Both the position numbers and the translations under genes were made by a program. Below, piece after piece: positions 7,534-16,423 of a stretch of DNA of 64,000 nucleotides. A model generated the notes under the pieces. The model searched no databases and was not told the origin of the DNA. It worked only from the letters and a program-made list of their open reading frames with translations. The stretch is taken from assembly GCA_947566645.1 (NCBI GenBank), contig CANOKL010000002.1:150158-214157 (forward strand), written 5' to 3'. Source of the DNA: an uncultured Lachnospiraceae bacterium (lineage in GTDB: Bacteria > Bacillota > Clostridia > Lachnospirales > Lachnospiraceae). Numbering within the stretch: the stretch's first letter is position 1; each line of letters opens with the position of its first letter.

Positions 7534-10158
7534 ATGGCAAAATGGGTTTATATGTTTACAGAAGGTAACGCGACCATGAGAAATCTTCTCGGCGGTAAGG
7601 GTGCGAACCTTGCCGAGATGACAAGCCTGGGTCTTCCGGTACCCCAGGGCTTCACGATCACAACAGAGGCCTGCACACAGTACTATGAGGACGGCAGGGC
7701 GATCAATGACGAGATTATGGAGCAGATCATGGAAGCCGTTACGAAGATGGAGGCTATTACAGAAAAGAAATTCGGAGATAAAGAGAATCCGCTTCTTGTT
7801 TCTGTACGTTCCGGTGCCAGAGCATCCATGCCGGGTATGATGGACACCATCCTGAACCTTGGTCTTAACGAGGATGTTGTAGAGGTGCTGGCAGAGAAAT
7901 CCGGCAATCCGCGCTGGGCATGGGACTGCTACAGAAGATTTATCCAGATGTATTCTGACGTAGTTATGGAAGTCGGAAAGAAATACTTTGAAGAGCTGAT
8001 CGACAAGATGAAAGAGGAGAAGGGTGTTAAGCAGGATGTTGAGCTTACCGCAGAGGATCTTAAGAGTCTTGCAGGACAGTTCAAGGCAGAGTATAAGGAA
8101 AAGATCGGACAGGACTTCCCGTCTGACCCGAAGGAGCAGCTGATGGGAGCAATCAAGGCTGTATTCCGTTCCTGGGACAACCCGAGAGCCAATGTATACC
8201 GTCGTGACAATGACATCCCGTATTCCTGGGGAACAGCTGTTAACGTACAGTCCATGGCATTTGGCAACATGGGCGATGACTGTGGTACAGGTGTTGCATT
8301 TACCCGTGACCCGGCTACAGGAGAGAACGGCCTGTTTGGAGAATTCCTGACAAATGCACAGGGCGAAGACGTAGTTGCAGGTGTCCGTACACCAATGCAC
8401 ATCTCCGAGATGGAACAGAAGTTCCCGGAGGCATTTGTTCAGTTTAAGAAGGTTTGCGAGACTCTTGAGAATCACTATAGAGATATGCAGGATATGGAGT
8501 TTACCGTAGAACACGGCAAGCTGTACATGCTGCAGACACGTAATGGCAAGAGAACTGCACAGGCGGCTCTTAAGATTGCGTGCGACCTTGTTGATGAGGG
8601 CATGAGAACAGAGGAAGAGGCAGTTGCCATGATTGATCCGCGTAACCTGGATACACTGCTTCACCCGCAGTTTGACACTGCTGCACTTAAGGCTGCTACA
8701 CCGATGGGCAAAGGTCTTGGCGCTTCTCCGGGAGCAGCATGCGGCAAGGTTGTATTTACGGCAGAGGATGCTGTAGAGTGGCATGCAAGAGGAGAGAAGG
8801 TTGTTCTTGTCCGTCTTGAGACATCACCAGAGGATATCACAGGTATGAAGTCCTCACAGGGTATCCTGACTGTACGCGGAGGTATGACAAGCCATGCAGC
8901 CGTTGTTGCGCGTGGAATGGGTACATGCTGTGTATCTGGATGCGGCGACATCGCTATGGACGAGGAGAATAAGAAGTTTACACTGGCAGGAAAGGAATTC
9001 CATGAGGGAGATCCGATCTCCATTGATGGTACAACAGGTAACATCTATGACGGAATCATTCCTACTGTTGACGCTAAGATTGCCGGTGAGTTCGGAAGAA
9101 TCATGGCATGGGCAGATAAGTACAGAAGATTAAAGGTCCGTACCAATGCGGATACACCGGCAGACGCGAAGAAGGCTGTTGAGCTCGGCGCAGAGGGTAT
9201 TGGTCTTTGCCGTACAGAGCACATGTTCTTCGAGGAGGACAGAATTGCTGCATTCCGTGAGATGATCTGCTCTGATACTGTAGAGGAGAGAGAGGCAGCT
9301 CTTGAAAAGATTCTGCCTTACCAGCAGGGTGACTTTGAGGCTCTTTATACCGCACTGGAAGGAAATCCGGTTACCATTCGTTTCCTTGACCCGCCGCTTC
9401 ACGAGTTCGTTCCGACTGAGGAAGAGGATATTAAGAAGCTTGCTGATGCCCAGGGCAAATCCGTAGAGGATATCAAGACACTGATTGATTCCCTCCATGA
9501 ATTCAACCCAATGATGGGACATCGTGGATGTCGTCTTGCAGTTACTTATCCTGAGATTGCCAAGATGCAGACAAAGGCTGTAATCCGTGCGGCGATCAAT
9601 GTGAAGAAGGCTCATCCGGACTGGGCAGTTAAGCCGGAGATCATGATTCCGCTGATTGGCGATATCAAGGAGCTTAAGTATGTGAAGAAGTTTGTTGTCG
9701 AGACTGCAGATGCAGAGATTGCGGCAGCAGATATTGAACTTGAGTATGAAGTTGGTACGATGATTGAGATTCCGAGAGCAGCTCTGACAGCAGATGAGAT
9801 TGCGAAGGAAGCTGATTTCTTCTGCTTCGGTACAAACGATCTGACACAGATGACCTTCGGATTCTCCCGTGATGACGCTGGTAAGTTCCTTGAGGCTTAC
9901 TATGATGCGAAGATCTACGAGAATGACCCATTTGCGAAGCTTGACCAGACAGGTGTCGGCAAACTGATGGAGACTGCAATCAAGTTAGGAAAACCGGTGA
10001 ATCCGGCGCTTCATATCGGTATCTGCGGCGAGCACGGCGGAGATCCGAGCTCTGTAGAGTTCTGCAATAAGATCGGTCTGGATTATGTATCCTGCTCACC
10101 GTTCCGTGTACCAATTGCAAGGCTCGCGGCAGCGCAGGCAGCGATTGCACAAAAGTAG
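7534..10158 (+). CDS. ppdK: Pyruvate, phosphate dikinase
   Basis: Interconverts pyruvate + ATP + Pi and phosphoenolpyruvate + AMP + PPi. In anaerobic Clostridia it commonly serves PEP synthesis or PPi-dependent glycolysis. The protein has 874 residues, full length. Domain order: N-terminal ATP-grasp nucleotide-binding domain (GGKGANLAEMTSLGLPVP near residue 16, VSVRSGARASMPGMMDT near 90), central phosphohistidine domain with His454 in GGMTSHAAVVARGMG, and C-terminal TIM barrel that binds pyruvate/PEP, with Cys831 in GICGEHGGDP. It has its own promoter and is followed by a terminator, so it is probably monocistronic. Codon use is strongly biased to common codons, which fits high expression. 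Confidence 0.98.
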   Translation: MAKWVYMFTEGNATMRNLLGGKGANLAEMTSLGLPVPQGFTITTEACTQYYEDGRAINDEIMEQIMEAVTKMEAITEKKFGDKENPLLVSVRSGARASMPGMMDTILNLGLNEDVVEVLAEKSGNPRWAWDCYRRFIQMYSDVVMEVGKKYFEELIDKMKEEKGVKQDVELTAEDLKSLAGQFKAEYKEKIGQDFPSDPKEQLMGAIKAVFRSWDNPRANVYRRDNDIPYSWGTAVNVQSMAFGNMGDDCGTGVAFTRDPATGENGLFGEFLTNAQGEDVVAGVRTPMHISEMEQKFPEAFVQFKKVCETLENHYRDMQDMEFTVEHGKLYMLQTRNGKRTAQAALKIACDLVDEGMRTEEEAVAMIDPRNLDTLLHPQFDTAALKAATPMGKGLGASPGAACGKVVFTAEDAVEWHARGEKVVLVRLETSPEDITGMKSSQGILTVRGGMTSHAAVVARGMGTCCVSGCGDIAMDEENKKFTLAGKEFHEGDPISIDGTTGNIYDGIIPTVDAKIAGEFGRIMAWADKYRRLKVRTNADTPADAKKAVELGAEGIGLCRTEHMFFEEDRIAAFREMICSDTVEEREAALEKILPYQQGDFEALYTALEGNPVTIRFLDPPLHEFVPTEEEDIKKLADAQGKSVEDIKTLIDSLHEFNPMMGHRGCRLAVTYPEIAKMQTKAVIRAAINVKKAHPDWAVKPEIMIPLIGDIKELKYVKKFVVETADAEIAAADIELEYEVGTMIEIPRAALTADEIAKEADFFCFGTNDLTQMTFGFSRDDAGKFLEAYYDAKIYENDPFAKLDQTGVGKLMETAIKLGKPVNPALHIGICGEHGGDPSSVEFCNKIGLDYVSCSPFRVPIARLAAAQAAIAQK

Positions 10159-10192
10159 GCGAATAAAAACCAATAAAAATGAGCCAATTCGA

Positions 10193-10226
10193 GAACCTTG
10201 GGGGGTCACACCTTCAAGGTTTTCTT
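10193..10226 (+). terminator. Terminator after ppdK
   Basis: AACCTTG (10194-10200) pairs with CAAGGTT (10215-10221) around a 14-base loop, followed by a T-rich tail TTCTTCTTCTC. Confidence 0.7.
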
Positions 10227-10491
10227 CTTCTCTTCTTTTCTCAATAGAGAAAAACGAAACGAGTTTTGAAACAAGTATGAAACAAATTTTGAAACCAAAA
10301 GATTTTGCTAGATTAAAGTTAGTTATTGGAGGACTGGAAAAGAAAGATGAGATTATGATTTAGGAAGTAGTAGTTTTATAGTCAGTTGAGTAGTTTGATG
10401 AAATGCTGAGGGAGTTATATATTTTTTGCATCTCCTCTTTTTTTCTGGCGCCGATACAGTGGCAAGGGGGCTTTTGGGCAAGAAATTTATG
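10227..10491. other. AT-rich intergenic stretch with no convincing gene
   Basis: Between the ppdK terminator and the diguanylate cyclase promoter there are about 265 bases of A/T-richer sequence. It contains a 28-codon ORF (10277-10363, starting MKQILKPKDFARLKLVIGG) without a good ribosome site, and a T7 run at about 10437-10443 after a weak stem. The base composition differs from both flanking genes, so this may be a gene remnant. I do not call a gene. Confidence 0.4.
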
Positions 10492-10520
10492 TTGTGGAAT
10501 ATGCTTTACTATGATAAACT
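10492..10520 (+). promoter_or_regulatory. Sigma-A-like promoter for the GGDEF gene
   Basis: TTGTGG (10492-10497), 17-base spacer, TAAACT (10515-10520). Transcription from it would exclude the upstream ATG at 10539 as a preferred start only weakly; the decisive point is the ribosome site at 10586. Confidence 0.6.
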
Positions 10521-10598
10521 AAACTACAGAAGAAATATATGGCAGCAGTGCGGTTTGTCTGTCTGCTGCAAAGAATGAGAGAATCAGGAGGCAGGAAA

Positions 10599-11987
10599 GT
10601 GGATAAACAAACGACAGCAGAAGAGAATAAAAGTACTCTTAGGGGATTGCGGATACAGACGCTCAGTCTGTGGATGGTTGCTGCCACGCTGGTGGTATCC
10701 GTTCTGATTGGTGATGGGATCATTCATGTAATGAGGGATCACAAAAAACTTGCTGAGATGACAAAGGAATACATATATGTGCAGGAGGAAGCAGAGGATC
10801 TGTTACTGGGCTCGAATTATCTGACAGATCAGGTGCGCCTTTATGCTGTTACAAAAGATCTGAGCTATGCCAGGGCATATTTTGTTGAGGCAGAGGAGAC
10901 AAGAAGAAGAGACAAGGCGCTTGATGCACTTGAAGAGCTGATGAAAGACAGAGACGACGAGGTTCTGAAGCCTTCCAGGGAGGCTCTGGCATTATCCAAT
11001 GAGCTCATGGATCTGGAGTTTCATGCCATGAAGCTTGCAGCACTGTCTGCAGATGAATCCGGCAGTACGCTTCTGCCGCAGATCAGCGACTATCCGCTGA
11101 CAGAGGAGGAATTGTCCTATACGGCTGAGGAAAAATCAGATGCTGCGGTCAGTCTGGTGTTCAGCGAGGAATACAGAGAGATGAAGCGGCAGATCGAAGG
11201 AAAAATATCAGACGTAACGGAAAGCGTTATCGCGATCAGTGAAAAGGAGCAGGAAGAAAGTGAGCAGGTGATGAAGGCCGCACTGACCCGGCAGAGTATC
11301 TATACTGTTCTGATTGTGATACTGGTAATCTTTTCTTACATTATGATTGCAGTTCTCATCTTAAGGCCAATCCGTGTCTATGTGAACTGTATTAAGAATA
11401 ATAATTTTCTGGAAATTACGGGAGCTTATGAGTTTAAATACCTTGCGGCTACCTATAACAATGTCTATGAGATGACCCTGGAGCAGCAGAATATGCTCCG
11501 GCAGAAGGCAGAGAAGGACGCATTGACCGGCCTTTTGAACCGGCAGTCATTTGAGCAGCTCAAAGAGAGGCTTCGCGATCCGGCAAAGAAGCTTGCATTT
11601 TTAATGATTGATGTTGATGTGTTTAAAGCGATCAATGATAATTACGGACATGATGTAGGGGATCAGGCTTTAATTAAAGTTGCAAATCTTCTGGATGAAA
11701 ATTTCAGGAGGGCAGATTATATCCTCAGAATCGGCGGAGATGAATTTGCGGTTATTATGGAAAAGATAACTGTGGATCAGAAACAGATCATCCGGGATAA
11801 GATCAATGCAATCAACGATATCCTTCAGCATCCCCAGGGAGATTTCCCTAAATATTCGCTCAGCGTCGGCATCGCGTTCTCTGAGGAAGGATTTCATGAG
11901 AAACTCTTTCAGCAGACAGATACAGCGCTGTACCATACAAAGGAAAACGGCAGATGCGGCTTTACATTTTATGACGAGCTAAAGTAG
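10599..11987 (+). CDS. Membrane diguanylate cyclase (GGDEF domain)
   Basis: Predicted to make cyclic di-GMP from two GTP at the membrane. The 462-residue protein has a short cytoplasmic N-terminus, a membrane helix at about 22-42, a mostly helical and acidic extracellular sensor of about 190 residues, a second helix at about 228-252 (YTVLIVILVIFSYIMIAVL), then the GGDEF domain. The active-site motif is GGDEF itself at residues 379-383. The inhibitory I-site RxxD (RRAD) sits five residues before it, so product inhibition is likely. The start is GTG 10599, set by AGGAGG at 10586-10591 with seven bases of spacing; an upstream ATG at 10539 lacks a ribosome site. The sensor ligand is unknown. The stop codon TAG overlaps a GGGGACGGGG palindrome. 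Confidence 0.92.
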   Translation: MDKQTTAEENKSTLRGLRIQTLSLWMVAATLVVSVLIGDGIIHVMRDHKKLAEMTKEYIYVQEEAEDLLLGSNYLTDQVRLYAVTKDLSYARAYFVEAEETRRRDKALDALEELMKDRDDEVLKPSREALALSNELMDLEFHAMKLAALSADESGSTLLPQISDYPLTEEELSYTAEEKSDAAVSLVFSEEYREMKRQIEGKISDVTESVIAISEKEQEESEQVMKAALTRQSIYTVLIVILVIFSYIMIAVLILRPIRVYVNCIKNNNFLEITGAYEFKYLAATYNNVYEMTLEQQNMLRQKAEKDALTGLLNRQSFEQLKERLRDPAKKLAFLMIDVDVFKAINDNYGHDVGDQALIKVANLLDENFRRADYILRIGGDEFAVIMEKITVDQKQIIRDKINAINDILQHPQGDFPKYSLSVGIAFSEEGFHEKLFQQTDTALYHTKENGRCGFTFYDELK

Positions 11988-12020
11988 GGGACGGGGCATT
12001 TTTAAAAATGCCCCGTCCCC
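11987..12020. repeat. 34-bp dispersed palindrome (GGGGACGGGG family), copy 2
   Basis: GGGGACGGGGCATTTTT and its exact reverse complement, starting on the last base of the TAG stop of the diguanylate cyclase. It is identical to copy 4 at 20098-20130 apart from the last base. Confidence 0.9.
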
Positions 12021-12083
12021 AATTGTCATTTCCCGAATATTCTATATTAGATACTTTTTTATTAGAATGTGGAGGGATCTGAC

Positions 12084-12968
12084 ATGGATAGAGTAAAGAA
12101 GAGTGTAGGATACTGGTGTGACGGCGCGGGGATGCGGTCTGGTCAGGGGTGCGGTATACGTGTGGTCATTTTAGATACCGGGATTGCGGCGCACCCGGAT
12201 TTTAAGGGGCGGATTGTTTCTTTTGAGGACTGTGTGAACAGGAGAAAGCTTTTGTATGATGACAGTGGACATGGGACACATGTGGCGGGGATTCTGGCAG
12301 GGGATGGGAGGATGTCTAAGGGTGTGCTTGCCGGGATGGCGCCGAAGGCGGAGCTCTGTATTGTGAAGGTGCTAGATGCGAAGGGGGAGGGAAAGATTGA
12401 TGATATTTTAAGGGGGCTGTGCTGGACCGGGGAAAATGCAGGGAGGCTGGGAATACGGGTGGTGAATATCTCTGCAGGTGCAAAGGAGGGATTTGATGAA
12501 AGGAAGGAGAACCAGCTCCTTGAGGCTGTGGACCGGCTTTGGGACATGGGCCTGGTTGTGGTTGTATCAGCAGGGAATTACGGACCGAAGGAGGGGACAA
12601 TAGCGGTGCCTGGAACGAGCAGAAAGGTGATTACAGTAGGGGCGTTCAAGGAGGGGAAGGAACCTGGATGCTCCGGGAACGGTCCTACGGGGGAGTGTAT
12701 TGTGAAGCCGGATCTGGTGGCCCCGGGATACCAGATTATATCTTGCAATAATGTTTCGCCGAAGATAAAGAAGCCTTATACGGTTAAGAGCGGGTCCTCC
12801 ATGGCGACGCCGGTCGTTTCCGGGGCAATTGCAATGCTGCTGTCCACATATCCGGATATGAGCAATGTGGAGATTAAGCTTCGGCTCAGGGAAACCTGTG
12901 AACGGGTTACCGGGACAATGGCAGGAACGGGATGGGGGATGCTGCGTGTGGATAAATTACTGTTTTGA
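12084..12968 (+). CDS. Subtilisin-like serine protease (S8), probably intracellular
   Basis: Endopeptidase of the S8 family. The catalytic triad is complete: Asp31 (VVILDTGI), His63 (SGHGTHVAG) and Ser239 (SGSSMATPV), with the oxyanion-hole Asn in VSAGNYGP near residue 160. At 294 residues it is essentially a bare catalytic domain. There is no signal peptide, no obvious propeptide beyond about 20 residues and no C-terminal extension, so it resembles intracellular serine proteases rather than secreted subtilisins. The start is ATG 12084 with GGAGGG seven bases upstream; an in-frame GTG at 12069 overlaps that ribosome site. The gene is flanked by a palindrome and by a promoter-like block that is repeated before the next gene. 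Its substrate is unknown. Confidence 0.9.
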   Translation: MDRVKKSVGYWCDGAGMRSGQGCGIRVVILDTGIAAHPDFKGRIVSFEDCVNRRKLLYDDSGHGTHVAGILAGDGRMSKGVLAGMAPKAELCIVKVLDAKGEGKIDDILRGLCWTGENAGRLGIRVVNISAGAKEGFDERKENQLLEAVDRLWDMGLVVVVSAGNYGPKEGTIAVPGTSRKVITVGAFKEGKEPGCSGNGPTGECIVKPDLVAPGYQIISCNNVSPKIKKPYTVKSGSSMATPVVSGAIAMLLSTYPDMSNVEIKLRLRETCERVTGTMAGTGWGMLRVDKLLF

Positions 12969-12970
12969 GA

Positions 12971-12999
12971 TTGACATTTCCCCAAATATTCGGTATCAT
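12971..12999 (+). promoter_or_regulatory. Sigma-A promoter for the acyl-CoA ligase gene
   Basis: TTGACA (12971-12976), 17-base spacer, TATCAT (12994-12999). The block from 12971 to about 13014 resembles the one before the S8 protease gene (12023-12065). Confidence 0.8.
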
Positions 13000-13047
13000 T
13001 TACTTTAGTAGTTAGACGCGTTAAAGCGGGAAGGGAATTAAGATAAA

Positions 13048-14682
13048 ATGCCTATTACAGATGTTTTAGAGAAAAACTGCCGGTTATACGGCGAGGACGT
13101 ATGTCTTGTAGAGATTAACCCGGAGATGCCGGAGACAAGAAAGGTTACATGGAAGGAGTTTGAGCTGATTGAGCCGGTGCGTGCCTCATATTACCGCCGT
13201 GAGATCACATGGAATGTATTTAATGAGAAAGCCAACAGATTTGCCAATCTGCTTCTGGAACGTGGAATCCGGAAGGGGGACAAGGTGGGGATTCTTCTGA
13301 TGAACTGCCTGGAGTGGCTGCCGGTTTATTTCGGAGTGTTAAAGACAGGGGCCCTTGCGGTGCCGCTTAATTTCCGGTATTCGGCAGATGAGATTAAGTA
13401 TTGTGTGGAACTTGCCGAAGTGGATATTCTGGTATTTGGACCAGAGTTTATCGGCCGTGTGGAGGAAGTGGCAGATGAGATCAGCAAGGGGCGGCTTCTC
13501 TATTATGTGGGAGACGGATGCCCGGGCTTTGCAGAGGATTATACGATGCATACGGCAAATTGCTCCAGCCAGTCTCCGAAGATTGATATTAATGATGATG
13601 ACTATGCAGCAATTTATTTTTCCTCAGGAACAACGGGATTTCCGAAAGCGATCCTGCATACCCATGAAGCACTGATGCACTCGGCAAAGGTAGAGCAGAA
13701 TCATCATGGGCAGACAAAGGAGGATGTGTTCCTGTGTATTCCGCCTCTTTATCATACAGGTGCGAAGATGCACTGGTTCGGCAGTCTTCTGACAGGAGGC
13801 AAGGCGGTTCTTCTGAAGGGTGCAAACCCGGAATTTATTCTGCGGGCAGTGTCGGAAGAGAAGTGTACGATTGTATGGCTTCTGGTGCCCTGGGCGCAGG
13901 ATCTTCTTCTGGCGCTTGACAGTGGGAAGATTAATCTTGAGATGTACCAGCTGAAGCAGTGGCGTCTGATGCATATCGGCGCACAGCCGGTGCCCCAGAG
14001 CCTGATCAGGCACTGGAAGGATTATTTCCCGGATCACCAGTATGATACTAATTATGGCCTCAGTGAATCCATTGGTCCCGGCTGTGTACATCTGGGCGTG
14101 GAGAATATTCACAAGGTTGGCGCGATCGGAAAGGCGGGTTATGGCTGGAAGACAAAGATCATTGATGAAAATGGGGATCCGGTGAAGCAGGGCGAGACTG
14201 GAGAGCTTGCCGTCAAAGGCCCTGGCGTTATGGTCTGTTATTACAATGACCCGAAGGCAACTGAGGAGGTTCTGCATGATGGGTGGCTGTATACAGGCGA
14301 TATGGCTATGGAGGACGAGGACGGATTTATCTTCCTGGTAGATCGTAAGAAAGATGTCATTATCAGCGGCGGTGAAAATATTTATCCAGTACAGATTGAA
14401 GATTTCCTCCGTACCAATGACTCCATCCTGGACGTAGCTGTAATCGGGCTTCCGGACCAGCGGCTCGGAGAGATCTCGGCAGCGATTATTTCACTGAAGC
14501 CAGGCATGATCTGTACAGAAGAGGAGATTAACGAATTCTGCAGAAAGCTTCCAAGATATAAGCGTCCGCGGAAGATTATATTCGCAGATGTTCCGCGTAA
14601 TGCAACAGGGAAGATTGAGAAGCCGAGGCTGAGAGAAATGTACGGCGCTGCACATCTTGTAGATGCGCAGAACCGTGGATAA
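13048..14682 (+). CDS. AMP-dependent acyl-CoA synthetase/ligase
   Basis: Class I adenylate-forming enzyme (544 residues) expected to activate a carboxylic acid with ATP and transfer it to CoA. Visible motifs: SSGTTGFPK phosphate loop at 192-200, YGLSES near 336 (adenine pocket), YTGD near 417 with the ribose-binding Asp, DRKKDVIISGGENIYP hinge near 433, and the C-terminal catalytic lysine in ATGKIEKPRLRE near 520. An insertion of about 20 residues (around 36-52, KEFELIEPVRASYYRREITW) sits before the usual ITW start of the fold. Acid specificity cannot be read. It does not resemble BaiB, the bile-acid CoA ligase of relatives, in its signature stretches. It has its own promoter and converges on pyrG across a palindrome. 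Confidence 0.88.
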   Translation: MPITDVLEKNCRLYGEDVCLVEINPEMPETRKVTWKEFELIEPVRASYYRREITWNVFNEKANRFANLLLERGIRKGDKVGILLMNCLEWLPVYFGVLKTGALAVPLNFRYSADEIKYCVELAEVDILVFGPEFIGRVEEVADEISKGRLLYYVGDGCPGFAEDYTMHTANCSSQSPKIDINDDDYAAIYFSSGTTGFPKAILHTHEALMHSAKVEQNHHGQTKEDVFLCIPPLYHTGAKMHWFGSLLTGGKAVLLKGANPEFILRAVSEEKCTIVWLLVPWAQDLLLALDSGKINLEMYQLKQWRLMHIGAQPVPQSLIRHWKDYFPDHQYDTNYGLSESIGPGCVHLGVENIHKVGAIGKAGYGWKTKIIDENGDPVKQGETGELAVKGPGVMVCYYNDPKATEEVLHDGWLYTGDMAMEDEDGFIFLVDRKKDVIISGGENIYPVQIEDFLRTNDSILDVAVIGLPDQRLGEISAAIISLKPGMICTEEEINEFCRKLPRYKRPRKIIFADVPRNATGKIEKPRLREMYGAAHLVDAQNRG

Positions 14683-14745
14683 CTTTGTTACTATTCAAGA
14701 GTCAGGAATGCACGTAACCTGCGCATTCTGCGAGAAAGTTCAAGT

Positions 14746-14778
14746 GGGGACGGGGCAAAATTCATTTTGCCCCGTCCC
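14746..14778. repeat. Dispersed palindrome (GGGGACGGGG family), copy 3
   Basis: GGGGACGGGGCAAAAT / ATTTTGCCCCGTCCC with a small central mismatch, between the convergent acyl-CoA ligase and pyrG genes. Its right arm overlaps the pyrG stop codon and encodes the last residues of CTP synthase (RDGAK). A half-copy of the GTTACTATTCA element lies at about 14698-14708. Confidence 0.88.
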
Positions 14779-16375
14779 TTGCACGCAGTGCAGCTTCGAT
14801 GAATCCCCTAAATAGCGGGTGCGGCCTGTTTGGCCTGGATTTCAGCTCTGGATGTGCCTGCGTGGCGATAAACCAGGGATGGTCTGTGAGTTCGATCATT
14901 TCCACGATGTGTCCGTCCGGGGAGAGCCCGGAGAGCTTCATGCCATGGGATACGAGGGCGTCCCGGTAGTCGTTGTTTACTTCATAGCGGTGACGGTGGC
15001 GCTCCTGTATTTCTTCCTTTCCGTACAGGGCGTAAGCTTTGGAAGACTTGTCCAGTACACAGGGGTATGCGCCGAGCCGCAGGGTTCCGCCGATATCCTC
15101 GACTCCGATCTGCTCAGGCATGATATGGATGACCGGATGGGTGGTTCCAGGGTCAAGCTCTGCGCTGTGTGCATCGTGATAACCAAGTACATGTCTTGCA
15201 AATTCTACGATGGAGAGCTGCATTCCGAGGCAGAGCCCGAGGAAGGGGATTCCCTGTGTACGGGCATACCGGATTGCTTCCAGCTTGCCGTCAATTCCGC
15301 GGTGGCCAAAGCCTCCGGGAACAAGGATTCCGCTTACACCGTCAAGGATCTCCTGTACATTTTCTGCATTGATTGTTTCTGAATCTACCCATTTTATATT
15401 GACAGTGGCATGGTTGTAGATGCCGCCATGCTTGAGCGCTTCTACGACACTGATGTAGGCGTCATGGAGCTGTATATATTTTCCGACCAGAGCGACAGTG
15501 ACTTCTGTATTCGGGTGGCGGAGATAGTCCACCATTTCTGTCCAGTCACTGAGGTCCGGTTCAGGGCATGGAAGGTTCAGGCATTCGCATACAACACCTG
15601 CAAGATTCTCCTTTTCCATTGCAAGGGGAGCCTCATACAGGTATTCCACATCCAGATTCTGGAGGACATGGCTGGCAGGTACATTACAGAATAAGGCGAT
15701 CTTATCCTTGATCTGAATGGTCAGGGGATATTCGGAACGGCATACGATGATGTCAGGCCACAGCCCCATACCCTGCAGTTCCTTCACGCTCGCCTGGGTC
15801 GGCTTTGTCTTCATCTCCTGGGAAGCCTTGAGGTAGGGAATCAGGGTTACATGGATTAAAATGACATTCTCCCGCCCCTTTTCGTGCTGAAACTGGCGGA
15901 TTGCTTCCAGAAATGGCTGACTCTCAATATCTCCTACTGTGCCGCCAACCTCAATGATCGCAACTTCGGTGTTTGTGGAGGCCGGATTCCTGTGGAAGCG
16001 GGATTTGATCTCATTTGTTATATGGGGGATGACCTGCACGGTGCCGCCGCCGAAGTCTCCCCGCCGTTCCTTCTGCAGGACAGACCAGTAGACCTTTCCG
16101 GTGGTGACGTTAGAATTTTTCCCCAGGCTCTCGTCAATGAAACGTTCATAATGACCGAGATCCAGGTCCGTCTCCGCACCGTCATCCGTGACAAAGACTT
16201 CTCCGTGCTGCACAGGATTCATAGTCCCGGGATCAATATTAATGTAAGGGTCGAATTTCTGCATGGTGACAGTGTAGCCGCGGGCTTTCAGAAGGCGGCC
16301 TAAGGAAGCTGCCGTAATCCCCTTTCCAAGTCCGGATACAACGCCTCCGGTAACAAATACATATTTTACTGCCAT
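14762..16375 (-). CDS. pyrG: CTP synthase (glutamine-hydrolysing)
   Basis: Converts UTP to CTP with ATP and glutamine, the last step of pyrimidine nucleotide synthesis. It has 537 residues, normal length. The N-terminal synthetase domain carries the P-loop [17 protein letters not shown] at about residues 9-25. A linker is followed by a class I glutamine amidotransferase domain from about residue 290, with the nucleophile Cys in FLGLCLGMQ near 380 and the His-Glu pair in QAHPE near 512. The start is ATG 16373-16375, preceded by AAGGAGGAA. The 3' end is unusual: the last codons and stop lie inside a dispersed palindrome. It is minus-strand, downstream of the DUF1846 gene. Confidence 0.98.
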   Translation of the reverse strand: MAVKYVFVTGGVVSGLGKGITAASLGRLLKARGYTVTMQKFDPYINIDPGTMNPVQHGEVFVTDDGAETDLDLGHYERFIDESLGKNSNVTTGKVYWSVLQKERRGDFGGGTVQVIPHITNEIKSRFHRNPASTNTEVAIIEVGGTVGDIESQPFLEAIRQFQHEKGRENVILIHVTLIPYLKASQEMKTKPTQASVKELQGMGLWPDIIVCRSEYPLTIQIKDKIALFCNVPASHVLQNLDVEYLYEAPLAMEKENLAGVVCECLNLPCPEPDLSDWTEMVDYLRHPNTEVTVALVGKYIQLHDAYISVVEALKHGGIYNHATVNIKWVDSETINAENVQEILDGVSGILVPGGFGHRGIDGKLEAIRYARTQGIPFLGLCLGMQLSIVEFARHVLGYHDAHSAELDPGTTHPVIHIMPEQIGVEDIGGTLRLGAYPCVLDKSSKAYALYGKEEIQERHRHRYEVNNDYRDALVSHGMKLSGLSPDGHIVEMIELTDHPWFIATQAHPELKSRPNRPHPLFRGFIEAALRARDGAK

Positions 16376-16423
16376 GATGTTCCTCCTTAAATGTTAAGTT
16401 GTTCCCCCAAAAACATTTTATCA

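Noticed and set aside
7516..8784. Long minus-strand ORF opposite ppdK
   Set aside because: Antisense shadow caused by the codon bias of ppdK; Cys/Leu/His-rich with no family features.
10277..10363. 28-codon ORF starting MKQILKPKDF
   Set aside because: Too short and without a ribosome site or homologue that I recognise; kept only as a note in the intergenic entry.
13048..14682. Bile-acid CoA ligase (baiB) of the bile-acid operon
   Set aside because: The characteristic BaiB stretches are absent and no other bai genes are near; it is a general acyl-CoA ligase family member.
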